Shown one piece after another: positions 1 to 5,748 of a DNA stretch of 6,700 nt; positions within the stretch are counted from its first letter, which is position 1; every line of letters begins with the position of its first letter. The DNA lies in NCBI GenBank assembly GCA_037190665.1, contig JBBCJT010000226.1, positions 1-6,700 on the forward strand, written 5' to 3'. Below the pieces are notes generated by a model. That model worked only from the letters and a program-made list of their open reading frames with translations. It made no database searches and was not told where the DNA came from. This DNA is from JBBCJT01 sp037190665 (GTDB lineage Bacteria > Pseudomonadota > Alphaproteobacteria > Acetobacterales > Acetobacteraceae). Position numbers and translations under genes: made by a program.

Positions 1-661
1 GCTCCGCCATGTCCAGCAGGTCGGCCACGCCATCCTTGAAGGTCTGCAGGCCGAACTTCTCGATCATGGCGTGCACCTTGCGCTCTCCGGTGGTCAGCGA
101 GGCGAGCTGCGCCTTCAGGTCGCCGTAATTCTGCGTCGGCGCCCGCACGTTCAGCAGGAAGATGTCGAGCAGCCGCTGGTCGATCACGCCCTGGTCCACC
201 AGCTTCACGGGCGGGAAGCGGATACCCTCCTGGTGCACTTCGGTGAGCTGGCGGGACAGCGAGGCCGGGACCGCGCCGCCGACATCGGTGTTGTGGATGT
301 GCCCGACCGCGAAGCACACCAGCTCGCCCTTCCAGAAGATCGGCTTCCACACATGCGTATCGGGCGGGTGCGTGCAGACGAAGCCGCTGTAGGGATCGTT
401 GGTGATGAAGACGTCGCCCTCGCGGTACTCCTTGATGGCACGGATCACCGGGCCGTAATCCAGCCCGACGAACCAGGTGGCGCCGAGCTCGCGGGGGCTG
501 GCGAAGGTCATGCCGTCGAGCGTGGTGAGGCCGGAGGTGAAGTCCTCGGTTTCCTTCACGAAGGTGGAGTGCGCCGTGCGGAACAGCGTGAAGGCCATGC
601 TGTCCGCCGCGGCCTGCACGTGGTTCGCCAGGATCTGCAGCGTGACGGGATCGATGCGCAT
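1..661 (-). CDS. hyuB: Hydantoinase B / oxoprolinase-type subunit (HyuB family), C-terminus outside window
   Basis: This is the N-terminal 220 residues of a HyuB-family protein, the partner of HyuA in ATP-dependent cyclic amide hydrolases (N-methylhydantoinase, 5-oxoprolinase, caprolactamase) and in related ketone carboxylases. Seen in the translation: the family opening MRIDPVTLQILANHV, FRTAHSTFVKETEDF at about 27-41, GDVFITNDPY at 82-91, GHIHNTDVGG at 120-129 and QEGIRFPPVKL at 144-154, followed by the family's NVRAPTQNYGDLKAQ stretch. The conserved Asp and His residues in these blocks are typical of the family. The start is the ATG at 661-659, preceded by GGAGAG (672-667) at a 5-base spacing. 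It begins 2 bases after the hyuA stop, so the two are probably translationally coupled and form one enzyme complex in the cytoplasm. Full family members usually exceed 500 residues, so more than half is missing beyond the left edge. The family call is firm; the substrate is unknown. Confidence 0.93.
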   Translation of the reverse strand, partial: MRIDPVTLQILANHVQAAADSMAFTLFRTAHSTFVKETEDFTSGLTTLDGMTFASPRELGATWFVGLDYGPVIRAIKEYREGDVFITNDPYSGFVCTHPPDTHVWKPIFWKGELVCFAVGHIHNTDVGGAVPASLSRQLTEVHQEGIRFPPVKLVDQGVIDQRLLDIFLLNVRAPTQNYGDLKAQLASLTTGERKVHAMIEKFGLQTFKDGVADLLDMAE

Positions 662-663
662 CG

Positions 664-2709
664 TCACTCTCCGGTCGGGGTCAGCATCAGGTTACCGAAA
701 CTGTCCACGCTGCCCTGCATGCCGGGCGGGATGATCGTGGTGGAATCGTCCGCCAGCACGATGGCCGGCCCGGCCAGTACGTGGCCGTGGCGCAGGGACC
801 CGCGCGCATACAGCGGCGCCATCCGCCGCGCACCATCCAGATAGATCTCGACGCTGCGCAGCGATCGGGGCGTGTCGGTGGCGCGGTCCTGCTCCGGGAA
901 CTGTGGCGGCGGCACCGCACCCGAGACGGTCATGGACAGCGCGATCGCCTGGATGGGCGCGTTGCGGTCAGCGTGGCCGTAGATGCGCTCATGCGCGGCA
1001 TGGAACGCCTCCGCCATCGCGGCCATGTCGCTGGCCGCCACCCAGGCGGGGTCGAACGGCACCGTGAGTTCGTAGGACTGGCCGCGATAGCGCATCTCGC
1101 CCGAGGGCTGCAGCGTGACGGGGCCGGAGAACCGCTGCTCCTCGCGGATCCAGCGCGTCGCCTCGGCCTCCAGCCGGCCGAAGGCGGCCAGCAGGCCCGG
1201 CATCGAGGCGTCATCGAGATCGGCGTATGTGGTTTCGAGGAAGTCGTTGCGGATATCCGCGATCAGCCCGCCCAGGGCGGAAAGCACCCCCGGCGTGGCC
1301 GGGATCAGCACCTGGCGCATGCCCAGTTCGCGGGCCAGCAGCGCCCCCAGCATGGGACCCGCGCCCCCGAACGGCAGCAGGCAGAAGTCACGGGCATCAA
1401 CACCCTGCCGCGCGGCGAGCTTCGATACTTCGCGATACATGCCACTGATCGCCACCTGCACGATCGCCTCGGCCGCACTCTCGCGACTGCGCCCCAGCGT
1501 GGCGGCGATCGCATCGACAGCCTTCTCCGCCAGTTCCCGGTTCACCGAGACGCTGTCGTAGCCGAGGGCGGCGTGCCCGATGCAGCCCAGCACGCACATC
1601 GCGTCCGTGACCGTGGCCCGCGTGCCGCCACGGCCGTAGCAGGCGGGGCCGGGTGCCGAGCCGGCGCTCTCCGGCCCGACCGACAACCGCCCCAGCGCAT
1701 CGACGGCGGCCAGCGAACCACCACCGCCGCCGACCGAGGTGACCGCGACGGTCGGGATATAGACGGGGAAGTCACCGACCCGCTCGCCGGTGCCGTAGCC
1801 CGGCGCGCCGCCTTCGATCACCGCCACGTCCGCGCTGGTGCCGCCGATATCCAGGCTCATGGCCCGGGGAATGCCGGCCTGCCGGGCGACGAAGGCCGCG
1901 CCGATCGCGCCGGCCGCTGTACCCGACAGCAGCATCTCCACGCAACGGGTCTTGCCCAGCTCGGCGCGCATCACGCCGCCGTTGGACTTCGTCACCATCG
2001 GCTCCGCCGCCACCCCGGCTTTGGTCAGCGCCGCCTGCAGCGAGCCGAGATAGTGCGCGACCTTCGGCTGGGCATGGCCATGCACGCTGGCGGTGACGGT
2101 ACGCTCGTATTCGCGGATGATCGGCCACACGTCGGCCGAGCAGTAGACCGGCAGCCCGGGAGCGATACGCGCGATGATCGCCTTGGCCGCGTGCTCGTGC
2201 GCCGGGTTGCGGTAGCTGTGCAGCAGCGCCACCAGGATGCCTTCCACGCCGCGCGCCTTCGCGTCCGCGACCGCCGTCTCGACGCTGGCGGGATTGAGCG
2301 GCTCAGCCTCCGACCCGTCAGCCAGCAGGCGGCCATCGACCTCGAACACCAGGGCACGCGGCACGAGCGGCGCGGGCCGTCGCGAGAGCAGGTCGTAGGG
2401 ATCGGGCGTCTTCAGCCGTGCCAGTTCCAGCACGTCGCGGAAGTTGCGGGTGGTGAACAGCGCCAGCCGGATACCCTTGCGCTGGATCACCGCGTTCACG
2501 CCGACCGTGGTGCCGTGGGTGAACCAGGTGATGCTGCCGGGATGCACGCCGAAACGCTGCTGTACGCCCGTGAGGCCCGACAGGACCTCCTCGCCCGGGG
2601 TATCGGGGGTGGTCAGGACCTTCAGGGTGGATACCGCGCCCGTCGCTTCATCCAGCACCGCGAAATCGGCGAAGGTGCCGCCGATATCCACGCCCACGCG
2701 AAAGCCCAT
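664..2709 (-). CDS. hyuA: Hydantoinase A / oxoprolinase-type ATP-binding subunit (HyuA family)
   Basis: Full-length HyuA-family subunit of 681 residues, normal for the family. These proteins carry an ASKHA-type (actin/sugar-kinase-like) ATP site and activate the substrate carbonyl by phosphorylation while HyuB completes the reaction. Seen: first phosphate loop VDIGGTFAD (7-15), HGTTVGVNAVIQRKG (65-79), LLSGTAAGAIGA (260-271), second phosphate loop SLDIGGTSAD (285-294), glycine-rich GGGGGS (327-332), VGPESAGSAPGPACYGRGG (344-362), TDA (368-370) and FGGAGP (447-452). Two positions differ from the forms I recall as commonest: SGTAAG where SGPAAG is usual, and GPML where GPLHA is usual. I chose ATG 2709-2707, which sits 5 bases after the SDR stop and 11 bases after GGGAG (2725-2721). 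A GTG at 2727 would add six residues, overlap the SDR and lack an upstream ribosome site. Hydantoinase, oxoprolinase, caprolactamase or acetone/acetophenone carboxylase-like activity cannot be separated by eye. Confidence 0.93.
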   Translation of the reverse strand: MGFRVGVDIGGTFADFAVLDEATGAVSTLKVLTTPDTPGEEVLSGLTGVQQRFGVHPGSITWFTHGTTVGVNAVIQRKGIRLALFTTRNFRDVLELARLKTPDPYDLLSRRPAPLVPRALVFEVDGRLLADGSEAEPLNPASVETAVADAKARGVEGILVALLHSYRNPAHEHAAKAIIARIAPGLPVYCSADVWPIIREYERTVTASVHGHAQPKVAHYLGSLQAALTKAGVAAEPMVTKSNGGVMRAELGKTRCVEMLLSGTAAGAIGAAFVARQAGIPRAMSLDIGGTSADVAVIEGGAPGYGTGERVGDFPVYIPTVAVTSVGGGGGSLAAVDALGRLSVGPESAGSAPGPACYGRGGTRATVTDAMCVLGCIGHAALGYDSVSVNRELAEKAVDAIAATLGRSRESAAEAIVQVAISGMYREVSKLAARQGVDARDFCLLPFGGAGPMLGALLARELGMRQVLIPATPGVLSALGGLIADIRNDFLETTYADLDDASMPGLLAAFGRLEAEATRWIREEQRFSGPVTLQPSGEMRYRGQSYELTVPFDPAWVAASDMAAMAEAFHAAHERIYGHADRNAPIQAIALSMTVSGAVPPPQFPEQDRATDTPRSLRSVEIYLDGARRMAPLYARGSLRHGHVLAGPAIVLADDSTTIIPPGMQGSVDSFGNLMLTPTGE

Positions 2710-2714
2710 GCCCG

Positions 2715-3467
2715 TCAGATCTCCCACTGGAAGCCGTCGATGGTGATGTCCTGGCCGGTGATGAAGCAGGGCTCCACCGTGGCCAGGAAAGCGACGAGCT
2801 CGCCGACATCGGTCGGCTTGCCGACGCGCTTCAGCGCGATCTTCTGCGCGAGCTCGGCGCCGCGCGAACGCGTGAGCGAGTTGCCGAGTTCGGTTTCGAT
2901 GATGCCGGGGCAGACGCAGTTGATGGCGATGGCAGGTCCCAGCTCCTTCGCCAGCGCACGGGTCATGCCGACGATGCCGGCCTTGGCCGCGGCGTAAGAG
3001 AACTTCGAGACCGCGCTGGTGACGCCGCCCGTATGCGCATTCAGCGAGGACATCGAGACGATGCGCCCGCCGCCGACTTCCATCATCAGCGGCACGCAGG
3101 CCTGGATGTAGTTGAAGCAGGATTTCAGATTCACCGCGATGGTGCGGTCGAACGCCTCCTCGGTAATCTCCAGAATCCCGGTGGGGTTGCCGCGACCCGC
3201 GTTGTTCACGAGCACATCCAGTCGGCCGAACCGCGCCTTCACCGCGGCGGCGATTTCCTTCGCGCGACCATGATCGGAGACGTCGGCTTCCTCGATCATC
3301 GTGGCGCGGCCGAGTTCGCCGAGTTCACCGGCGGTGCGCTCCATTTCAGGGCGCAGCATGTCCACCAGCACGATGTCGAAACCCCGTGTGGCCAGCGCAT
3401 GCGCGCAGCCGCGACCGATCCCACGCGCGCCGCCCGTGACCAGCGCTACCTTTGCCGAACCTGCCAT
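2715..3467 (-). CDS. Short-chain dehydrogenase/reductase (classical SDR, 3-oxoacyl-ACP reductase-like)
   Basis: Classical SDR of 250 residues, usual size, cytosolic, interconverting an alcohol and a carbonyl with a nicotinamide cofactor. Seen: Rossmann motif TGGARGIG (11-18), acidic Asp36 at the end of the second strand (VLVDM), which in this family favours NAD(H) over NADP(H), DV (62-63), NNAG (88-91), structural Asn113, active-site Ser141 in VSMSS, YAAAK with Tyr158 and Lys162, and CPG (about 188-190). The Ser-to-Tyr gap is 17 residues, a little longer than the common 12-14. The start is ATG 3467-3465, with ACAGG (3479-3475) 7 bases upstream; an adjoining TTG at 3470 is less likely. It is the first gene of the SDR-hyuA-hyuB operon, with a 5-base gap to hyuA. 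The context suggests it makes or uses a carbonyl handled by HyuAB, but SDR substrates are not predictable from sequence. Confidence 0.92.
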   Translation of the reverse strand: MAGSAKVALVTGGARGIGRGCAHALATRGFDIVLVDMLRPEMERTAGELGELGRATMIEEADVSDHGRAKEIAAAVKARFGRLDVLVNNAGRGNPTGILEITEEAFDRTIAVNLKSCFNYIQACVPLMMEVGGGRIVSMSSLNAHTGGVTSAVSKFSYAAAKAGIVGMTRALAKELGPAIAINCVCPGIIETELGNSLTRSRGAELAQKIALKRVGKPTDVGELVAFLATVEPCFITGQDITIDGFQWEI

Positions 3468-3498
3468 CAAGGAACCTGTCCGTAGTCGATTTGAGCAG

Positions 3499-3511
3499 GA
3501 CGCTAGGCGTC
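3499..3511. promoter_or_regulatory. Small inverted repeat in the divergent control region (operator candidate)
   Basis: GACGC-TAG-GCGTC is a perfect 5-bp inverted repeat with a 3-base centre. It lies 32 bases upstream of the SDR start and overlaps the candidate -10 box of that operon. Its position would suit a repressor site, but a 5-bp arm is short and can occur by chance in GC-rich DNA. No regulator gene is visible in the window. Confidence 0.3.
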
Positions 3512-3528
3512 ACCACGCCCCGCGGCAA
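3500..3528 (-). promoter_or_regulatory. Candidate sigma-70-type promoter for the SDR-hyuA-hyuB operon
   Basis: Reading the minus strand, TTGCCG (3528-3523) and TAGCGT (3505-3500) are separated by 17 bases. They match the consensus hexamers at 4/6 and 3/6 positions. A transcript would start near 3493 and leave a leader of about 25 bases before the ATG at 3467. The spacing is right but the boxes are weak, so this is a tentative call. Confidence 0.3.
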
Positions 3529-3544
3529 CCGCGCACGGTAGCGC

Positions 3545-3574
3545 TTGACGGGGGTGGCATGCTGTTTGCAGCAT
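3545..3574 (+). promoter_or_regulatory. Promoter of the first binding-protein gene (TTGACG-N18-CAGCAT)
   Basis: The -35 box TTGACG (3545-3550) matches the consensus at 5 of 6 positions. CAGCAT (3569-3574) keeps the A, A and T of a -10 box at 18-base spacing. The same two hexamers with the same spacing stand before the second paralogue at 5671-5700, where the 18-base spacer is very different, so the boxes look selectively kept. Transcription would start near 3581, giving a leader of about 42 bases. An inverted repeat ATGCTG-N4-CAGCAT (3559-3574) overlaps the -10 box in this copy only and could be a gene-specific control site. Confidence 0.6.
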
Positions 3575-3584
3575 CGCAGCCCCG

Positions 3585-3601
3585 GTGCGGGCGTGCCGCA
3601 C
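3585..3601 (+). promoter_or_regulatory. Leader hairpin GTGCGG-N5-CCGCAC of the first binding-protein gene
   Basis: This is a perfect 6-bp inverted repeat with loop GCGTG, lying a few bases after the predicted transcript start and 6 bases before the AAGGGGG ribosome site (3608-3614). Both arms recur unchanged at the same offset before the second paralogue (5711-5727), while the loop and immediate flanks differ. It could be an RNA hairpin protecting the 5' end or a dimeric regulator's DNA site; sequence alone does not separate these. Confidence 0.55.
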
Positions 3602-3622
3602 GTGGGCAAGGGGGCCTCAGCG

Positions 3623-5218
3623 ATGGACAAGCAGGACATTCCGATGGCATCGGCCGTTCCGGATCGCCGGACGCTGCTGAAGGCGGGTGTTGCGGGAGCG
3701 GCTGCCGGCGCGCTGGGCCTGCCGCAACCGGCCAGCGCACAGCGTGGCGGCGGGCGCATGGTGTTCGCCAACGGCAGCGCCTTCGACACCATGGATCCGC
3801 ACAAGACCTTCGATGTGGGCCGGGTGGCCTACAGATTGAATATCTACGACAGCCTGATGCGCTGGCTCGACAATCCACCCAAGCTGGAACCGTGGCTGGC
3901 CGAGAGCTTCACCGTCAGCGACGATGGCCTGCGGTATACCTTCAAGCTTCGTCCCAACGTGAAGTTCCACGACGGCGCAGAGCTTACGTCCGCCGATGTC
4001 GTATACTCGATGGAGCGCATCCTTGCGCTAAAGCTGGGGGCTTATGGCCTGTTCGCGCCCCTGGTCGACCCAGGCACGACCAAGGCAGTCGACAAGCTCA
4101 CCGTCGAGTTCAACCTGAAGGTCGCCTCGGCCATCTTCGCCGCCTGCCTGCACGACCTTTACGTCGTGAACAGTGCGCTGGTGAAGAAGAACGAGAAGTC
4201 AGGCGACTGGGGCGAAGCCTGGCTTGCGACCAACGATGCCGGCTCGGGTTCATTCGTCCTCCGCCGGTTCGACCCTGCGCGCGGCTTCCTGGCGAGCCGG
4301 AACGATCAGCACTTCCTGGGGCCGGCGAAGCTCAGCGAGATCGACTTCCGCTACGTGGCCGAGGTGAACAGCCGGGTGCTGGGTCTGATCCGCGGCGACT
4401 TCCAGGGCACCGACCCTTACATGCCCATCGACCAGATCAAGCGGCTGCAATCCGACCCCAACATGAACATGATGGAGGCGGAGTCGACCCGGTTGTTCCA
4501 CGCCTTCATGCACTATGGCCGGCACCCCACCAGCGACGTGAACTTCCGCAAGGCGATCTGCCACGCCTTCGACTACGATGGCTGGATCAACAACGTCCTT
4601 GGCGGTTCGGTGGTGCGGAATACGCAAGTGATCCCGAACCCGATGTGGGGCGCGCCGAAGAACTGGGCCGGCTACGACTACGACCTGGAGAAGGCGAAGA
4701 TGTACCTCTCCAAGGTGCAGGGCCAGATGCGTGAGATCGTGATCGCGGGCATGATCGGATACGAGCAGTCGATGCAGGCGGCCGCATTGCTGCAGAACGG
4801 CCTGAACCGTATCGGCGTGCAGAGCCGTCTGGTGAACGAACCCTTCCCGGTCACCAGCCAGCGTATGGCCGACGCCGAGCAGATGTACGACGTACTGTTT
4901 CTGTGGCGCAGCACGTACTACGCCGATCCGCATAACTGGGCGGGCGAGCTGCTGGCCACCAACCGCCGCGGCCGCGGCAATGGCGGCTTCTACTCCAACC
5001 CGGCGGTGGACAAGCTGCTGGATGAGGCGCTGGCCACCACCGATCAAGCCAAGCGGACGCCGCTGTATGAGCAAGTGGCGAAACTCTCCAGCGAGGATGC
5101 GGCCGGCCTCTACGTGCACAACACCAAGTGGTTCGGGCCGTTCCGCAAGAACGTCTCGGGCGTCCGCTTCTGTCCGATCGGGGACGGGCAGGAGATGCGC
5201 TGGGTCAGCGTATCCTGA
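3623..5218 (+). CDS. ABC transporter family 5 solute-binding protein (peptide/nickel type), Tat-exported, copy 1
   Basis: Complete 531-residue extracytoplasmic solute-binding protein of family 5 (SBP_bac_5; DppA/OppA-like), which captures peptides or other small solutes and delivers them to an ABC permease. Seen: twin-arginine signal DRRTLLKAG (14-22), a hydrophobic Ala/Gly run, and a cleavage site after PASA (36-39), so the mature chain would begin at Gln40. There is no lipobox cysteine, so it is a soluble periplasmic protein. The family 5 signature spans about 93-133, including LRYTFKLRPN and KFHDGAELTSADVVYSMERI. RLFHAFMHYGRHP (290-302) occupies the place of the cleft-lining YLAFN strand of DppA. 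The start is ATG 3623 with AAGGGGG (3608-3614) at 8 bases; the longer in-frame TTG start at 3545 lies in the -35 box and is rejected. No permease gene follows. Family 5 members also bind nickel, heme, opines or sugars, so the ligand is open. Confidence 0.95.
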   Translation: MDKQDIPMASAVPDRRTLLKAGVAGAAAGALGLPQPASAQRGGGRMVFANGSAFDTMDPHKTFDVGRVAYRLNIYDSLMRWLDNPPKLEPWLAESFTVSDDGLRYTFKLRPNVKFHDGAELTSADVVYSMERILALKLGAYGLFAPLVDPGTTKAVDKLTVEFNLKVASAIFAACLHDLYVVNSALVKKNEKSGDWGEAWLATNDAGSGSFVLRRFDPARGFLASRNDQHFLGPAKLSEIDFRYVAEVNSRVLGLIRGDFQGTDPYMPIDQIKRLQSDPNMNMMEAESTRLFHAFMHYGRHPTSDVNFRKAICHAFDYDGWINNVLGGSVVRNTQVIPNPMWGAPKNWAGYDYDLEKAKMYLSKVQGQMREIVIAGMIGYEQSMQAAALLQNGLNRIGVQSRLVNEPFPVTSQRMADAEQMYDVLFLWRSTYYADPHNWAGELLATNRRGRGNGGFYSNPAVDKLLDEALATTDQAKRTPLYEQVAKLSSEDAAGLYVHNTKWFGPFRKNVSGVRFCPIGDGQEMRWVSVS

Positions 5219-5247
5219 TCGCGACCGCGCGCGTCTTCACCCACTAA

Positions 5248-5273
5248 CCCGGCGGCCCAAGATGGCCGCCGGG
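5248..5273 (+). terminator. GC-rich hairpin after the first binding-protein gene (terminator candidate)
   Basis: CCCGGCGGCC and GGCCGCCGGG form a perfect 10-bp stem around a 6-base loop (CAAGAT), starting 29 bases after the stop codon. The position is right for a transcript end. No T-run follows, so it is not a canonical intrinsic terminator; it may pause polymerase, block 3' exonucleases or work with Rho. Confidence 0.6.
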
Positions 5274-5292
5274 ATGCGGAGAATGAATACGG

Positions 5293-5314
5293 GTCGGCCC
5301 GAGGATGGGCCGAC
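5293..5314 (+). terminator. Second 3' hairpin, same architecture as the first
   Basis: GTCGGCCC and GGGCCGAC form a perfect 8-bp stem around a 6-base loop (GAGGAT), 19 bases after the previous hairpin. Both hairpins share the pattern CGGCCC, a purine-rich loop ending in GAT, then GG. It also lacks a T-run. It is most likely a reinforcing 3'-end element; a REP-like palindromic unit is an alternative. Confidence 0.45.
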
Positions 5315-5670
5315 GCCGCAGCGAATGCAGACGCTCGGGAGGCGGTTCCGTACGGCTTCCGGGCGTCGTTCCCCTGATGGGTGAATACTCTCCGCGGAAC
5401 GGAGGCAGCCGGGAACGTTCCGGCGCATAGGGTGATCAGCGGGATTGTTGACGGCCCGCCGCCGAAGCGGTCTGCGCGATCACCGGGGCCACTCATGATC
5501 GTGTGGACCGACCAGCGCAGTCGGAGGCTTGCCGAGCCGCTGGGGTATACCGGGCAGTGGGTGGCACAGAAGCGGCAGCCGCATCGGCATGCCCATGCAG
5601 CGACTGCTGATCGCCAATCTGAACGAAACGCCGCACGCCGTCGCACCCTGCGGCAATTGCACGACGGCGC
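5315..5670. other. Non-coding stretch between the two paralogues
   Basis: I see no convincing gene here. The open frames crossing it on both strands have arginine/proline/serine-rich shadow composition, no family motif and no good ribosome site. No tRNA cloverleaf or mobile element is apparent. It does contain several short perfect palindromes: CCGTACGG (5348-5355), GGAACGTTCC (5412-5421), GGCATGCC (5586-5593) and GCAATTGC (5653-5660). It also has small hairpins CTCCG-N5-CGGAG (5390-5404) and CCGAC-N7-GTCGG (5508-5524). At least the right end is likely control DNA for the next gene; weak similarity to the upstream region of copy 1 may extend about 20-30 bases left of 5671 with a small indel. 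Confidence 0.6.
5412..5421. promoter_or_regulatory. Palindrome GGAACGTTCC (operator candidate)
   Basis: This is a perfect 10-bp palindrome with an AACGTT core. GCCG (5408-5411) and CGGC (5421-5424) flank it almost symmetrically, one base out of register. An AACGTT-type core is typical of LacI/PurR-family operators. It lies about 250 bases upstream of the copy 2 promoter, far for simple repression, so a function is only suggested. Confidence 0.3.
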
Positions 5671-5700
5671 TTGACGGGCCCCCATTGGGGTCTACAGCAT
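5671..5700 (+). promoter_or_regulatory. Promoter of the second binding-protein gene (TTGACG-N18-CAGCAT)
   Basis: TTGACG (5671-5676) and CAGCAT (5695-5700) are 18 bases apart, exactly as before copy 1 and at the same distance from the ATG. The spacer here differs and carries its own short inverted repeat CCCC-ATT-GGGG (5680-5690) in place of copy 1's ATGCTG repeat. Retention of both hexamers through a diverged spacer supports a real promoter, and shows that copy 2 need not depend on read-through from copy 1. Confidence 0.6.
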
Positions 5701-5709
5701 CGTTTCTCT

Positions 5710-5728
5710 TGTGCGGGGATGCCGCACA
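5710..5728 (+). promoter_or_regulatory. Leader hairpin of the second binding-protein gene
   Basis: GTGCGG (5711-5716), loop GGATG and CCGCAC (5722-5727), extended by a T-A pair at 5710/5728 to 7 bp. The arms are identical to the copy 1 leader repeat and the distance to the ATG is the same, while the loop differs at two of five bases. The ribosome site after it reads GGGGGG (5735-5740) rather than AAGGGGG, so it may be weaker than in copy 1. Confidence 0.55.
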
Positions 5729-5748
5729 CGAAGCGGGGGGCCTCAGCA

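Larger units (their letters stand above)
3545..4574 (+). repeat. Tandem duplication unit, copy 1 (promoter plus binding-protein gene)
   Basis: This segment matches 5671-6700 in the same orientation at a constant offset of 2126 bases with no indel from the -35 box to the end of the window. The coding match is high and many changes are at third codon positions, indicating an older duplication under purifying selection rather than a recent assembly-type repeat. The unit probably continues to the gene end at 5218; only the part that can be compared in this window is given. Confidence 0.85.

Noticed and set aside
781..2997. Long plus-strand open frame (738 codons) opposite hyuA
   Set aside because: It is antisense to a gene with clear family motifs, and its translation is Arg/Gly/His-rich with no recognisable domain. 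Long shadow frames are expected in GC-rich DNA.
3545..3622. N-terminal extension of the first binding protein from TTG 3545
   Set aside because: That TTG is the start of the -35 box, and the extension would precede the Tat signal. The ATG at 3623 has a good ribosome site and matches the copy 2 start.
3301..4734. Plus-strand frame crossing the SDR start and the first binding-protein gene
   Set aside because: It overlaps two confident genes in another frame, runs through the promoter region, and has shadow composition.
4250..5119. Minus-strand open frame opposite the first binding-protein gene
   Set aside because: Val/His/Arg-rich shadow of a well-supported gene. A similar frame opposite copy 2 (5743-6690) simply reflects the paralogy.
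5381..5674. Small plus-strand frame in the gap between the paralogues
   Set aside because: There is no convincing family similarity, the composition is Arg/Pro/His-rich, and it ends over the copy 2 promoter.
5110..5685. Minus-strand frame of 191 codons spanning the end of copy 1 and the gap
   Set aside because: It reads through two strong hairpins and into the 3' end of copy 1, shows no domain and has shadow-like Arg/Ser/Ala composition.
5219..5748. Possible tRNA, small RNA gene or insertion-sequence remnant in the gap
   Set aside because: I found no cloverleaf, no terminal inverted repeats with target duplication and no transposase motif. A small RNA cannot be excluded but nothing specific supports one.
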